Origin: Halovenus sp.
Lineage (GTDB): Archaea; Halobacteriota; Halobacteria; Halobacteriales; Haloarculaceae
DNA: 16,752 bases
Direction of reading: 5' to 3'
Assembly: GCA_003551945.1 (NCBI GenBank)
Contig: PUNZ01000215.1
Span: 1 to 16,752, forward strand
Part shown: positions 6,462 through 13,048 of the stretch, one piece after another
Numbering within the stretch: the first letter of the stretch is position 1
How the letters are laid out: every line of letters starts with the position of its first letter
Translations under genes and position numbers: made by a program
The notes under the pieces: model-generated
The model's database searches: none
The model's input: the letters and a program-made list of their open reading frames with translations, nothing else
What the model was told of the DNA's origin: nothing

Positions 6462-6941
6462 TCAGTCTGCCGTCACCGGACTTTCCGATGACGTTCGAAA
6501 CTCTCTGAGATAGCCCTGTATGTATGCACCGATAAACATGCCGGCAATCCCATAGAGGATAATCACGTTTCCGATGCCGAGGCTCGCGTATGCCGCACCC
6601 GGGCAGATACCAGAAATTCCCCAGCCGACGCCGAAGATGCCGCCGCCAACGACCACATCTCTATCCATGGATTTGAGCCGGCGACCGAACTGGGTGCCAG
6701 TCATCGGTGCACTCCGGCCGGAAAGGGTGAGTCCCCAAAACGTGATACCGGTGACGGCTGCTGCCCCACCCATCACGAAGAGCAGTCCAAAGTCATCGAA
6801 CTGCAGGAACTCAAGAACGATTTCTGGGCGGGCCATCTGACTAACCGCAAGACCGATGCCGAAGATGAACCCACCGAGAAAGACGAGCGGTAAAAAGAGG
6901 GGATGACCCTCGTGTTCGGCAACGATGCCAGCGCCGCTCAT
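6462..6941 (-). CDS. YeeE/YedE-type membrane transporter, second subunit/half
   Basis: The 159-residue integral membrane protein has four or five hydrophobic helices (about 15-35, 52-72, 96-116, 120-145). It carries the motif GICPGAAYASLGIGN (residues 111-125, with Cys113), characteristic of the YeeE/YedE (DUF395, sulf_transp) group. Characterised members take up thiosulfate through conserved Cys residues. Its ATG overlaps the stop of the preceding partner gene by 4 bases (ATGA, 6938-6941), so the two are translationally coupled and probably form one transporter. Full-length bacterial members carry both halves in one chain; here they are split. The substrate is inferred to be a small sulfur compound. 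Confidence 0.85.
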   Translation of the reverse strand: MSGAGIVAEHEGHPLFLPLVFLGGFIFGIGLAVSQMARPEIVLEFLQFDDFGLLFVMGGAAAVTGITFWGLTLSGRSAPMTGTQFGRRLKSMDRDVVVGGGIFGVGWGISGICPGAAYASLGIGNVIILYGIAGMFIGAYIQGYLREFRTSSESPVTAD

Positions 6942-7438
6942 GCGCTCACCCCCAATCCTGCCGCGACCAATAGGTGGGCAACGACAATAGCAACGGCCAT
7001 GAAAATCAGGACGTTCAGAATTGAAACGCCCGAGCCAGAGCTAACCCCGCAGACGCCGTGGCCGGAGGTGCACCCCTTTCCAAGGCGGGTACCAACGCCA
7101 ACAAGAATGCCGCCAAGGAACAGCCGCCACGGGTCGACACCAGTCAACCAGTAAAACTCACCGGCAACAATGGCGTAGGCCGCTGCTCCAGCGACGATAC
7201 CAAGCACGAACACAACACGCCAGTCACGTGAGGCGATAAATCGCGGTTGTTGAAATCGCGAGAGCTTCGAGCCGTACGAGAGGGTCGATTCGAGGAATGT
7301 GCTTGCCCCAGCATGGATTCCCGTCCCAACGTAGATGATTGCAGTGCCAAGCCCGATGAGCAGCCCTCCGAGCAGGTAATGTTCGACTCCCCGAGGGAAC
7401 AGCTCCTCGAAGGTGATGAACAGCAATGGTTCTAGCAT
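6938..7438 (-). CDS. YeeE/YedE-type membrane transporter, first subunit/half
   Basis: The 166-residue membrane protein has helices at about 20-40, 75-93, 105-119 and 138-160. The hallmark GCTSGHGVCG is at 122-131 (Cys123, Cys130); in this family such Cys residues line the conduction path for thiosulfate or related sulfur species. A polar cytoplasmic loop (YGSKLSRFQQPRFIASRDWR) separates helices 1 and 2. It is first in a two-gene operon, with 4-base overlap into the second half. A purine-rich GGAGG lies about 15 bases before the ATG on the minus strand, rather far for a ribosome site. No sulfurtransferase or persulfide dioxygenase gene, a usual partner, lies nearby. Confidence 0.87.
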   Translation of the reverse strand: MLEPLLFITFEELFPRGVEHYLLGGLLIGLGTAIIYVGTGIHAGASTFLESTLSYGSKLSRFQQPRFIASRDWRVVFVLGIVAGAAAYAIVAGEFYWLTGVDPWRLFLGGILVGVGTRLGKGCTSGHGVCGVSSGSGVSILNVLIFMAVAIVVAHLLVAAGLGVSA

Positions 7439-7537
7439 GTCTCATTCTCTATCCTCCACCTACCAAAACACAGCGTATTCAGCGGATGTTGCCGCTCTCT
7501 GCGACACGCAAAACAACCCGTGACGGTATCAGAGAGT

Positions 7538-8065
7538 TCACGTGAGCATTGCAACGCCATCCTCGACGGAAATATCGCCGCGTTCAACAGCCGCAAGGAC
7601 TTTTCGGATATCGTCGTCGCTGTTATCTGTTTCCGCGGGTTGCTGTGTGGCTTCTTCGAGCGTGACCTTTTCGGAATGACCAACGAATTCTGTGAAGTCA
7701 ACGCCATCCGCAAGCGCCGTCTCTTTTTTGACGCGATAATTGCCGCCATCAGTCTGGTAGAGGTCATCTGGATGGAAGAAGTACCAATCTTCGCGGTCGA
7801 ACCGAACACCAATTCGGGGTTTCGCACCGAAGTTCTGTGAAAAGTACACGAGTGAGTAGACCTCTTCACCGGTGAGATAGATTGGGTCACCAGCAGAGGA
7901 TTTCGCCTCAATGGCAAAAAAATCCGTTCCGTCACCAGCCAGTACGTCAGGGAGTTCGCGTTCCGTTGCGCTTCCACTCGCCGGCGCGCGCATCACCGCA
8001 AAGCCCGCTTCATCAAGTTTGTTGACGAGTTCTCGCTCACGTCGGTCACCTTTCGCGTTCGACAT
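7538..8065 (-). CDS. hjc: Holliday junction resolvase Hjc
   Basis: Archaeal Holliday junction-resolving nuclease, acting as a dimer on four-way DNA junctions in recombination and fork repair. The nuclease domain occupies about residues 1-115. Catalytic residues are visible by alignment to the Pyrococcus enzyme: Glu10 in RERELVNKL, Asp40 in LPDVLAG, Glu53 and Lys55 in AIEAKSS, with the serine-rich loop APASGSA (28-34). The protein is 175 residues, longer than thermophile Hjc, with a tail of about 60 residues that ends in a helix-turn-helix-like stretch (DIRKVLAAVERGDISVEDG). The start MSNAKGDRRERE matches the family. The gene is divergent from the DoxX-like gene; an inverted repeat (8077-8092) lies 12-27 bases before the start. 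Confidence 0.95.
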   Translation of the reverse strand: MSNAKGDRRERELVNKLDEAGFAVMRAPASGSATERELPDVLAGDGTDFFAIEAKSSAGDPIYLTGEEVYSLVYFSQNFGAKPRIGVRFDREDWYFFHPDDLYQTDGGNYRVKKETALADGVDFTEFVGHSEKVTLEEATQQPAETDNSDDDIRKVLAAVERGDISVEDGVAMLT

Positions 8066-8076
8066 CTACCGACACT

Positions 8077-8092
8077 CATCGCCGCAGCGATG
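8077..8092. promoter_or_regulatory. Inverted repeat in the hjc promoter region
   Basis: CATCGC (8077-8082) and GCGATG (8087-8092) are perfect inverted copies around CGCA. The element covers the region between the expected TATA position and the hjc start, so a protein bound there could block transcription. It is only a candidate: six-base arms can arise by chance. Confidence 0.3.
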
Positions 8093-8188
8093 TTAGCTGT
8101 TTGGACTACCGGTGGACCATTTCAGTCAAGCAGACTGGGACGTATCTCGCAAGAAGACTTTGCCGTCTCCAGTTCCAAATCAGTCGCC

Positions 8189-8674
8189 ATGGCAAGCGAA
8201 TACTCTACCGCCGAACTGGTACAAAGCGGACGAGAGCAACTCGACCGTGTCGATGCCCTCATTATTGAACAGATGGACCGTTGGAGCGTTCCCGTCCTTC
8301 GGGCAGCGATCGGTATCGTCTTCATCTGGTTTGGCCTGCTCAAAGTGATTGGTCTCTCGCCGGCGGAACCACTCATCGCCGCGACAGTGTACGTTATTTC
8401 GCCGTCACAGTTTATCCCCGTGCTCGGTATCTGGGAGGTCATCATTGGGCTCTGTCTGCTCTATCGGCCGCTCATCCGCGTCGGGATTTTGCTCCTCTTT
8501 TTGCAACTGCCCGGAACGTTCCTCCCAATCGTCTTGCTTCCTGAAGTCGTGTTCACGACGTTCCCCTATGGACTCACGGTTGAGGGACAGTATATCGTCA
8601 AAAATCTCGTTATCATCGGTGCTGCGCTCGTCATTGGTGGAACAGTCAGAAGCGAAGACCGACGAGAAGTGTGA
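8189..8674 (+). CDS. DoxX/YkgB-like membrane protein
   Basis: The 161-residue integral membrane protein has four hydrophobic helices, at about residues 33-50, 62-80, 84-106 and 133-150. The pattern, with FIWFGLLKVIGL in helix 1, LGIWEVIIGLCLL in helix 2 and the YIVKNLVIIGAALVIGG ending, resembles the DoxX superfamily and especially the YkgB/DUF417 group, for which no firm biochemical role is known. The N terminus is a polar amphipathic stretch (about 1-30). I chose the ATG at 8189 (MASEYSTAEL); the frame continues up to 8090, but that part is low-complexity and lies in the hjc promoter. No clear TATA box precedes either start. Confidence 0.75.
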   Translation: MASEYSTAELVQSGREQLDRVDALIIEQMDRWSVPVLRAAIGIVFIWFGLLKVIGLSPAEPLIAATVYVISPSQFIPVLGIWEVIIGLCLLYRPLIRVGILLLFLQLPGTFLPIVLLPEVVFTTFPYGLTVEGQYIVKNLVIIGAALVIGGTVRSEDRREV

Positions 8675-8686
8675 AAAGAACGGTCT

Positions 8687-9925
8687 TTAGACGCCAGTTG
8701 AGTAGCGTAGCAGTCCAGCAACGCCGCCAAAAGCAGTCATCAGTTGTTCGCCCTTTTCGAAGTCAGTCGAGACGAAGACTGTTTCACTCCCGCGCTGGTC
8801 GGCCAACTCCATCAGGTGGTCAATTGCATCCTCACGCTCGCCGTCGGAGACCGTCTCGCCGTTCGAGCAGGTGTGTTCTGGGATTGGCTTTCCTTTATCG
8901 ACAAATTGGAACTCTTCGCGTCCACCACACTCATAGACAATCACGTCTTTCCGAAGGTCCTCGCTGATGAGCAGGCGGTCGACAGCCCCCATCATCAGGT
9001 TCTCACGGGTTGGCTCGAATCCGTAGGTGGCGCGCTCCCCGTCGTGAAGTTCCTCGAAAAACTCCTCCATCACCTGTTTGTCTTCGAGCATCTCGTGTTC
9101 GGACAAGACATCGCTTGCCCGGTCAACGAGGTCTTTAAGCCCAGATTCGTCGGTATAGGAGACATCAAATTTACCGAGAACGAGGTCCTGTAGCTCGTGG
9201 TGGAGATACTCACCGTCGAGGAACTCATCTTTCGTCGGAGATGGGCCACCAACGAGAATACCGTTTATATCGTGTCGTTTTGGGACAAACAGTTCGTCTG
9301 CCATGCCGGCAACCTCCTGATAGAAGTTGTCGATGGCTTCGAGACGGAGGCGGGCAAACCGTTGTGCGGACTGGCCACCTTTCCGCTGCTTGCCGGGAAC
9401 AAGCGAGGAAGCGGATTTGACCGCTTCGACGCGTTTGCCTTTGAGCCACCCGACATTCGCTTCGCGGCGGTCAAGGACGATAAGCCCGAAGAGACCCTTA
9501 TCCATCAACATCTCTTCGAGAGGTTCGGTTAGGAACTCGGAGTCACAGTGATACCGAAACGACTGAATCGGTTCCGGTGGATTTTCGAGCACTCGCGTGA
9601 CCATATCCGATTGACCGCCACCGGTGTTGATAGCGCCCGAAAAGAGGACCATACCATTGTCCGGCGGCTGTTTGTAGTATTTCATACGGTCTTTGATGCT
9701 GGTCAGAGCATCCTGGACGCTTGTTCGCGTATCCTTTGATTTGATGTTCGCTGCTTCGGAGTGCTCTTGGGTGACGTGTGCAACGATGTCGCTGATTTGA
9801 CGGTCTGGTGGGACGTAAATGCTGACGAGTTGGGTGCCCGACCCCCGGTAATCTCTGAGTTCTTCGATGACCTTCTGGAACTCGTATTTTTGTTTATCAG
9901 TCTGGGCCTGCTCGGAATCGCTCAT
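8687..9925 (-). CDS. prf1: Peptide chain release factor aRF1
   Basis: Archaeal class I release factor, which recognises all three stop codons in the ribosomal A site and triggers peptidyl-tRNA hydrolysis. The 412-residue length is normal. The N domain contains the stop-recognition motifs NIKS (60-63) and YxCxxxF (YHCDSEF, 125-131). The middle domain has the universal GGQ (183-185, in GKQRKGGQSAQRF). The C domain follows from about 270, with ABCE1-binding-type sequence. All key residues are intact. The ATG at 9925 begins MSDSEQAQTDKQKYEF. On the minus strand, CTTACTTAC is centred 28 bases before the start and may be a weak TATA box. It is divergent from hsp20 and convergent, with a 12-base gap, to the DoxX-like gene. 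Confidence 0.98.
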   Translation of the reverse strand: MSDSEQAQTDKQKYEFQKVIEELRDYRGSGTQLVSIYVPPDRQISDIVAHVTQEHSEAANIKSKDTRTSVQDALTSIKDRMKYYKQPPDNGMVLFSGAINTGGGQSDMVTRVLENPPEPIQSFRYHCDSEFLTEPLEEMLMDKGLFGLIVLDRREANVGWLKGKRVEAVKSASSLVPGKQRKGGQSAQRFARLRLEAIDNFYQEVAGMADELFVPKRHDINGILVGGPSPTKDEFLDGEYLHHELQDLVLGKFDVSYTDESGLKDLVDRASDVLSEHEMLEDKQVMEEFFEELHDGERATYGFEPTRENLMMGAVDRLLISEDLRKDVIVYECGGREEFQFVDKGKPIPEHTCSNGETVSDGEREDAIDHLMELADQRGSETVFVSTDFEKGEQLMTAFGGVAGLLRYSTGV

Positions 9926-9988
9926 TACCGTTCTTTCGTCCGAGCCCTGTAAGTAAGTGTTGACAGCGTGTCGTTGTCCGCACAGCAG

Positions 9989-9995
9989 TTATATT
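9989..9995 (+). promoter_or_regulatory. TATA box of the hsp20 gene
   Basis: TTATATT is centred 30 bases before the ATG at 10022, as in a leaderless or nearly leaderless transcript. It supports that start over the longer frame from 9968. Confidence 0.6.
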
Positions 9996-10021
9996 CGAGA
10001 ACGCCCTACCCACAGATAGCA

Positions 10022-10432
10022 ATGACTGCCAGAGATGACCCGTTCGGGGAAATTGAGCAGGTATTTGACCAGCTCACGCAGTTCGGGAGTTCGCTCACCG
10101 GACAGCTCCCGGTCGATGTGCTTGATGACGGCGACGCCATCGTCGTTATTGCGGAGCTGCCAGGCCGGGACCCGACGGATATGAGCGTTGAGTTGTCCGA
10201 CGGGCGAACACTCACCATCGAGGCAGAACAGTCGGTAACTGAGACAACAGAAGATGAAACAGGGAAATATATCATTCGCGAGCGGTCACAAAGTGCAGTT
10301 AGCCGAACGCTGACGCTTCCGGAACGCGTTACTGAGGACGGGACAACCGCGACCTATGACGATGGGATACTTACTGTGACATTACCAAAACCAACCGCAG
10401 ACTCGGATGGGACGACAATTCCTGTCGAGTAA
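10022..10432 (+). CDS. Hsp20 family small heat-shock protein
   Basis: ATP-independent holdase chaperone of the alpha-crystallin family, which forms oligomers that hold unfolding proteins. The 136 residues comprise a short N-terminal arm (MTARDDPFGEIEQVFDQLTQ), the alpha-crystallin domain (about 38-125, beginning PVDVLDDGDAIVVIAELPG) and a brief acidic tail. The family signature A-x-x-x-x-G-x-L is present as ATYDDGILTV. The tail lacks a clear I-x-I motif, having TIPVE instead. The start is fixed by the TATA box 27-33 bases upstream. It is divergent from prf1, with a 96-base shared control region. Confidence 0.93.
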   Translation: MTARDDPFGEIEQVFDQLTQFGSSLTGQLPVDVLDDGDAIVVIAELPGRDPTDMSVELSDGRTLTIEAEQSVTETTEDETGKYIIRERSQSAVSRTLTLPERVTEDGTTATYDDGILTVTLPKPTADSDGTTIPVE

Positions 10433-10472
10433 GAAGTTGTACCAAAAAATAACGATATCAATCAAACAAATG

Positions 10473-10486
10473 CCCACCAAAGTGGG
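10473..10486. other. Short hairpin after hsp20
   Basis: CCCAC (10473-10477) and GTGGG (10482-10486) enclose a CAAA loop, 41 bases after the hsp20 stop. It may help end the hsp20 transcript, but no T-run follows. It directly abuts the palindrome upstream of the next gene. Confidence 0.35.
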
Positions 10487-10497
10487 TTACAGTGTAA
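10487..10497. promoter_or_regulatory. Palindrome upstream of the MaoC-type gene (candidate operator)
   Basis: TTACAGTGTAA is a perfect 11-base dyad centred on G. It ends 9 bases before the TATA box (10507-10513), next to the BRE position, where a bound regulator could affect TFB/TBP loading. The regulator is unknown. Confidence 0.4.
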
Positions 10498-10506
10498 ACC
10501 TTCCCA

Positions 10507-10513
10507 TTTATTA
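10507..10513 (+). promoter_or_regulatory. TATA box of the MaoC-type hydratase gene
   Basis: TTTATTA matches the haloarchaeal TATA pattern and lies 24-30 bases before the ATG at 10537, which indicates a leaderless transcript. Confidence 0.65.
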
Positions 10514-10536
10514 CCCGCTATCCCCTAGGAACCCCA

Positions 10537-11169
10537 ATGAGCTCCGAATCGCCCGGCCGTAGTCTGTTAGATTCTTGGACCGAGTCGTCATCACATATGT
10601 TCGAAAGCGTGGTCGCTGCCAACAAAGCAGCGTTCGCTGCTTGGGGCGTCGATGCCCCGGAAATGGAGACGAAAAACGGGACCAAGGAAGTGGAGGTCCC
10701 ACCAGTCGAACGGATTGCACCAGCAAAAGACCTCGAAGAGTGGCATGCCGAATCAACCGCCGAGACACCGGATGAACTATCGGTAGGAGACCGATTTGAG
10801 TTTACCAAAACGATCTCGGACCAGGATATTCGCCAGTTTGCGGCGGTCAGCGGCGATACGAACCCCCTGCACCTTGATGATGAATACGCTGAGAAAACCC
10901 GCTTCCGTGGCCGGATTGCCCACGGCACACTCGTTGGCGGCCTCATCAGTGCAGCACTGGCCCGAATGCCCGGCCTCGTCGTCTACCTCTCTCAAGACCT
11001 CGAGTTTCACAACCCAGTGCGAGTCGACGACAGACTGACCGCAGTCTGTGAAATCGTCGAAGACCTCGGGAAAAACCAGTATCGGCTGTCGACACAGGTG
11101 GTCGATGACGATGAAACAATCATCGACGGTGAAGCAGTTGTGCTGATTGACGACGCGCCTGAAGAATAA
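10537..11169 (+). CDS. MaoC/PhaJ-type (R)-enoyl-CoA hydratase with N-terminal extension
   Basis: Hot-dog-fold hydratase of the MaoC family, which interconverts trans-2-enoyl-CoA and (R)-3-hydroxyacyl-CoA; such enzymes feed polyhydroxyalkanoate synthesis (PhaJ) or serve fatty-acid metabolism. The hydratase domain is about residues 78-205. The R-hydratase motif is intact: SGDTNPLHLD with Asp107, Asn109 and His112, followed by RIAHGTLVGG. Residues 1-75 are additional: an amphipathic helix-prone part (SLLDSWTESSSHMFESVVAA, about 9-28, then NKAAFAAWG) and an acidic linker, not part of the standard fold. The ATG at 10537 is fixed by a TATA box 24-30 bases upstream. It stands as a single gene; no PHA synthase gene is in the window, so the pathway is inference. 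Confidence 0.88.
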   Translation: MSSESPGRSLLDSWTESSSHMFESVVAANKAAFAAWGVDAPEMETKNGTKEVEVPPVERIAPAKDLEEWHAESTAETPDELSVGDRFEFTKTISDQDIRQFAAVSGDTNPLHLDDEYAEKTRFRGRIAHGTLVGGLISAALARMPGLVVYLSQDLEFHNPVRVDDRLTAVCEIVEDLGKNQYRLSTQVVDDDETIIDGEAVVLIDDAPEE

Positions 11170-11190
11170 CCGGTCCAGGGCAGTTGTTCG

Positions 11191-12519
11191 CTATTGGTCC
11201 ACATGTTTTCGGTCGTACACACCCTCACGGTCGAGTGTCGCTCGCTTTCTGACAATCTGTGGCGTCCGACACCGACCGGGTTCACCCGCGGCTTGCGGGA
11301 CGGTACAGTTGTTACAATCCGCACAAAGAACGCGTTCGTTACCGTGTAAGATGCGCGCTGGGAGCCTCGGTTCGGCATAGAATGGACGTCCCATTCCGAC
11401 GAGGTCGCAGGCTGGCGAGTGGTCGTGGTCACCAAGCAATCTGTCACACTGGTTCCGCGAACGAATGCCTCCTTCGGCGAGTACCGGGATATCGACCGCA
11501 TCGCGAACCCGCCGGCAGATGTCTTCATTCCATGCTGGATTGTGCCCATACCAGCGCGCTTCCAGCCGATTGAGTGCGCTAACCGTCTTGGCGCGGAGAC
11601 TGCTGCCAAACACCGAAGCATAATCTGCCTGAAGTTCCGCTGCTTTCCAGGCCCGCTCTGGATACGCACCGCGAATGACGCTCATATCCCAGTAGACCGA
11701 AACCTCAACGGGGACGACAGCATCATACCCAGCAGCAGCCAGTCGCTGTGCAATCGTCACGACGTCGGACTCGGTGAGGTACCGACGGACGAACGGAGGT
11801 GAAACCGTTTCGAGTGGAAGTTTCGTGAGAAGAGGTAGTTGCCCCGCATGTTCTCGAACGGCATCGCGTACCGCGAGGAGAAACTGGACACCGTCGCGAA
11901 ACTCGTCATCCCGGTCGTTATAATACGGCGAAAGGAACTGCTGGATGATGCCCATGTTTGCACCAGAGAGGTGAATGCCATCGTAGCCGGCATCAGCAGC
12001 ATATCCTGCGGCCCGACCGAACGCGTCTGCGAGTTCTCTCACCTCCTGTGTCGAAAGGACCTCCGCATCAAGGTTGATGAACCCCAGTCTGTCCGCAAGC
12101 CGCATCTGCCACGGTGGCGTCGACACGGCTTTTTGCCCGACAGTCGGGTTTTGTCGGTGGTACTCGCTGTGCCACATACTCATGCTACGAAGGCCACCGT
12201 GTGCTAGCTGGATGAAAATACGCGAGCCATGGTCGTGAATGCGGTCAGTCAACCGAGAGAGCCCATCGACGAACGCAGGGTCATGTACCCGCGTCATATT
12301 CGGCGCAGCACAGCCTCCTTCGGCGGTAACGATACTGGCTCCCTGAAAAAGCAAGCCAGCCCCAGCCTCCGCTGCTGGTTCGAGTTCCCGAATATAGGTG
12401 TCGACCGCATTTGGCCCGTTGCCTGCACATTCGAGCAACGGTGCCCGATACAGCCGGTTCGGGACCGTCACACGACCAATATCGACCGGTGTATTGAGTG
12501 TTGATGAGGACTGACTCAT
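11191..12519 (-). CDS. NADH:flavin oxidoreductase (Old Yellow Enzyme family) with 4-Cys cluster motif
   Basis: The 442-residue TIM-barrel flavoprotein belongs to the OYE group, probably an FMN enzyme reducing an activated C=C bond; the substrate is unknown. Visible are the N-terminal strand (VPNRLYRAPLLE), QLAHGG (104-109), the active-site segment GYDGIHLSGANMG (178-190), QQFLSPYYND, and the phosphate-binding end with GMGRPFY. Near the C terminus, Cys399, 402, 405 and 417 (CADCNNC ... C) match the 4Fe-4S site of dienoyl-CoA reductase/trimethylamine dehydrogenase relatives, but the FAD/NAD domains of those longer enzymes are absent. Where OYE has H-x-x-N/H, this protein has Ser185-x-x-Asn188. 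The ATG 12517-12519 (MSQSSSTLNTPVDIG) is chosen; codons further upstream are another frame of cgi121. It lies 13 bases after cgi121 and is probably co-transcribed. Confidence 0.88.
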   Translation of the reverse strand: MSQSSSTLNTPVDIGRVTVPNRLYRAPLLECAGNGPNAVDTYIRELEPAAEAGAGLLFQGASIVTAEGGCAAPNMTRVHDPAFVDGLSRLTDRIHDHGSRIFIQLAHGGLRSMSMWHSEYHRQNPTVGQKAVSTPPWQMRLADRLGFINLDAEVLSTQEVRELADAFGRAAGYAADAGYDGIHLSGANMGIIQQFLSPYYNDRDDEFRDGVQFLLAVRDAVREHAGQLPLLTKLPLETVSPPFVRRYLTESDVVTIAQRLAAAGYDAVVPVEVSVYWDMSVIRGAYPERAWKAAELQADYASVFGSSLRAKTVSALNRLEARWYGHNPAWNEDICRRVRDAVDIPVLAEGGIRSRNQCDRLLGDHDHSPACDLVGMGRPFYAEPRLPARILHGNERVLCADCNNCTVPQAAGEPGRCRTPQIVRKRATLDREGVYDRKHVDQ

Positions 12520-12532
12520 TGCCGTGTGGTGG

Positions 12533-13048
12533 TTATTTTTCGACGACAAGCATCGAGACCCGTTCACAGACGATATCCGAAATAGTCCCCGCGGTGGCCT
12601 GACGCTCGCGGTCGGTAATCGCGAAAAACTCACACAATCGACGTTCGTCAATTGGGTCGAGCGTGTCAGCTGGTTGGAACTGCTCGGAAAGGGCATCGAC
12701 GACACCAGCTTCATCGCCACCGACGACGACTGCGACAACGGGGCAGTCACCGGGAGAGACCCCCATTTCGAGTGCCCGACGAATCTGTCTCCGCCCGGCC
12801 GCATAAAGCAGTATCTCGACAGCAGGGTCATCGGCAATGCGGTCATCGCGGTCGGTCGCCCGTTGGGCTAACTCGACTGCTCGTTCGAGGTGCGCGCGCC
12901 CAGCGACATATCGGGCGTCGAAGACCTGAATCGTCGTGTCATACGCTGCTTGCAGTTCGGCAACGTCCGCGACGAACGCATCGACTGAGTCGACCGTCGC
13001 AATCCCTTCAACCGTTCGGAATTTCGGCGTGTTAGCGTCTGTGGTCAC
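12533..13048 (-). CDS. cgi121: KEOPS complex subunit Cgi121
   Basis: Small subunit of the KEOPS complex (Kae1-Bud32-Cgi121-Pcc1), which makes N6-threonylcarbamoyl-A37 in ANN-decoding tRNAs; Cgi121 binds the tRNA 3' CCA end and Bud32. The 171-residue length and alternating pattern fit: FDARYVAGRAHLERAVELA in the N-terminal half, EILLYAAGRRQIRRALEMGV in the middle (the conserved YAAGRRQI region), and a C-terminal VVVGG strand followed by an acidic helix. A GTG start at 13046-13048 shares one base with the TAG stop of hel308, so translation is probably coupled. The tRNA-Asn in this window, which reads AAY codons, would be a substrate. The hel308-cgi121 pairing is, as I recall, common in haloarchaea. 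Confidence 0.92.
   Translation of the reverse strand: MTTDANTPKFRTVEGIATVDSVDAFVADVAELQAAYDTTIQVFDARYVAGRAHLERAVELAQRATDRDDRIADDPAVEILLYAAGRRQIRRALEMGVSPGDCPVVAVVVGGDEAGVVDALSEQFQPADTLDPIDERRLCEFFAITDRERQATAGTISDIVCERVSMLVVEK

Noticed and set aside
12520..12846. N-terminal extension of the flavin oxidoreductase frame up to 12846
   Set aside because: It overlaps most of cgi121 in another frame, with low-complexity translation; the OYE-type start fits ATG 12517-12519.
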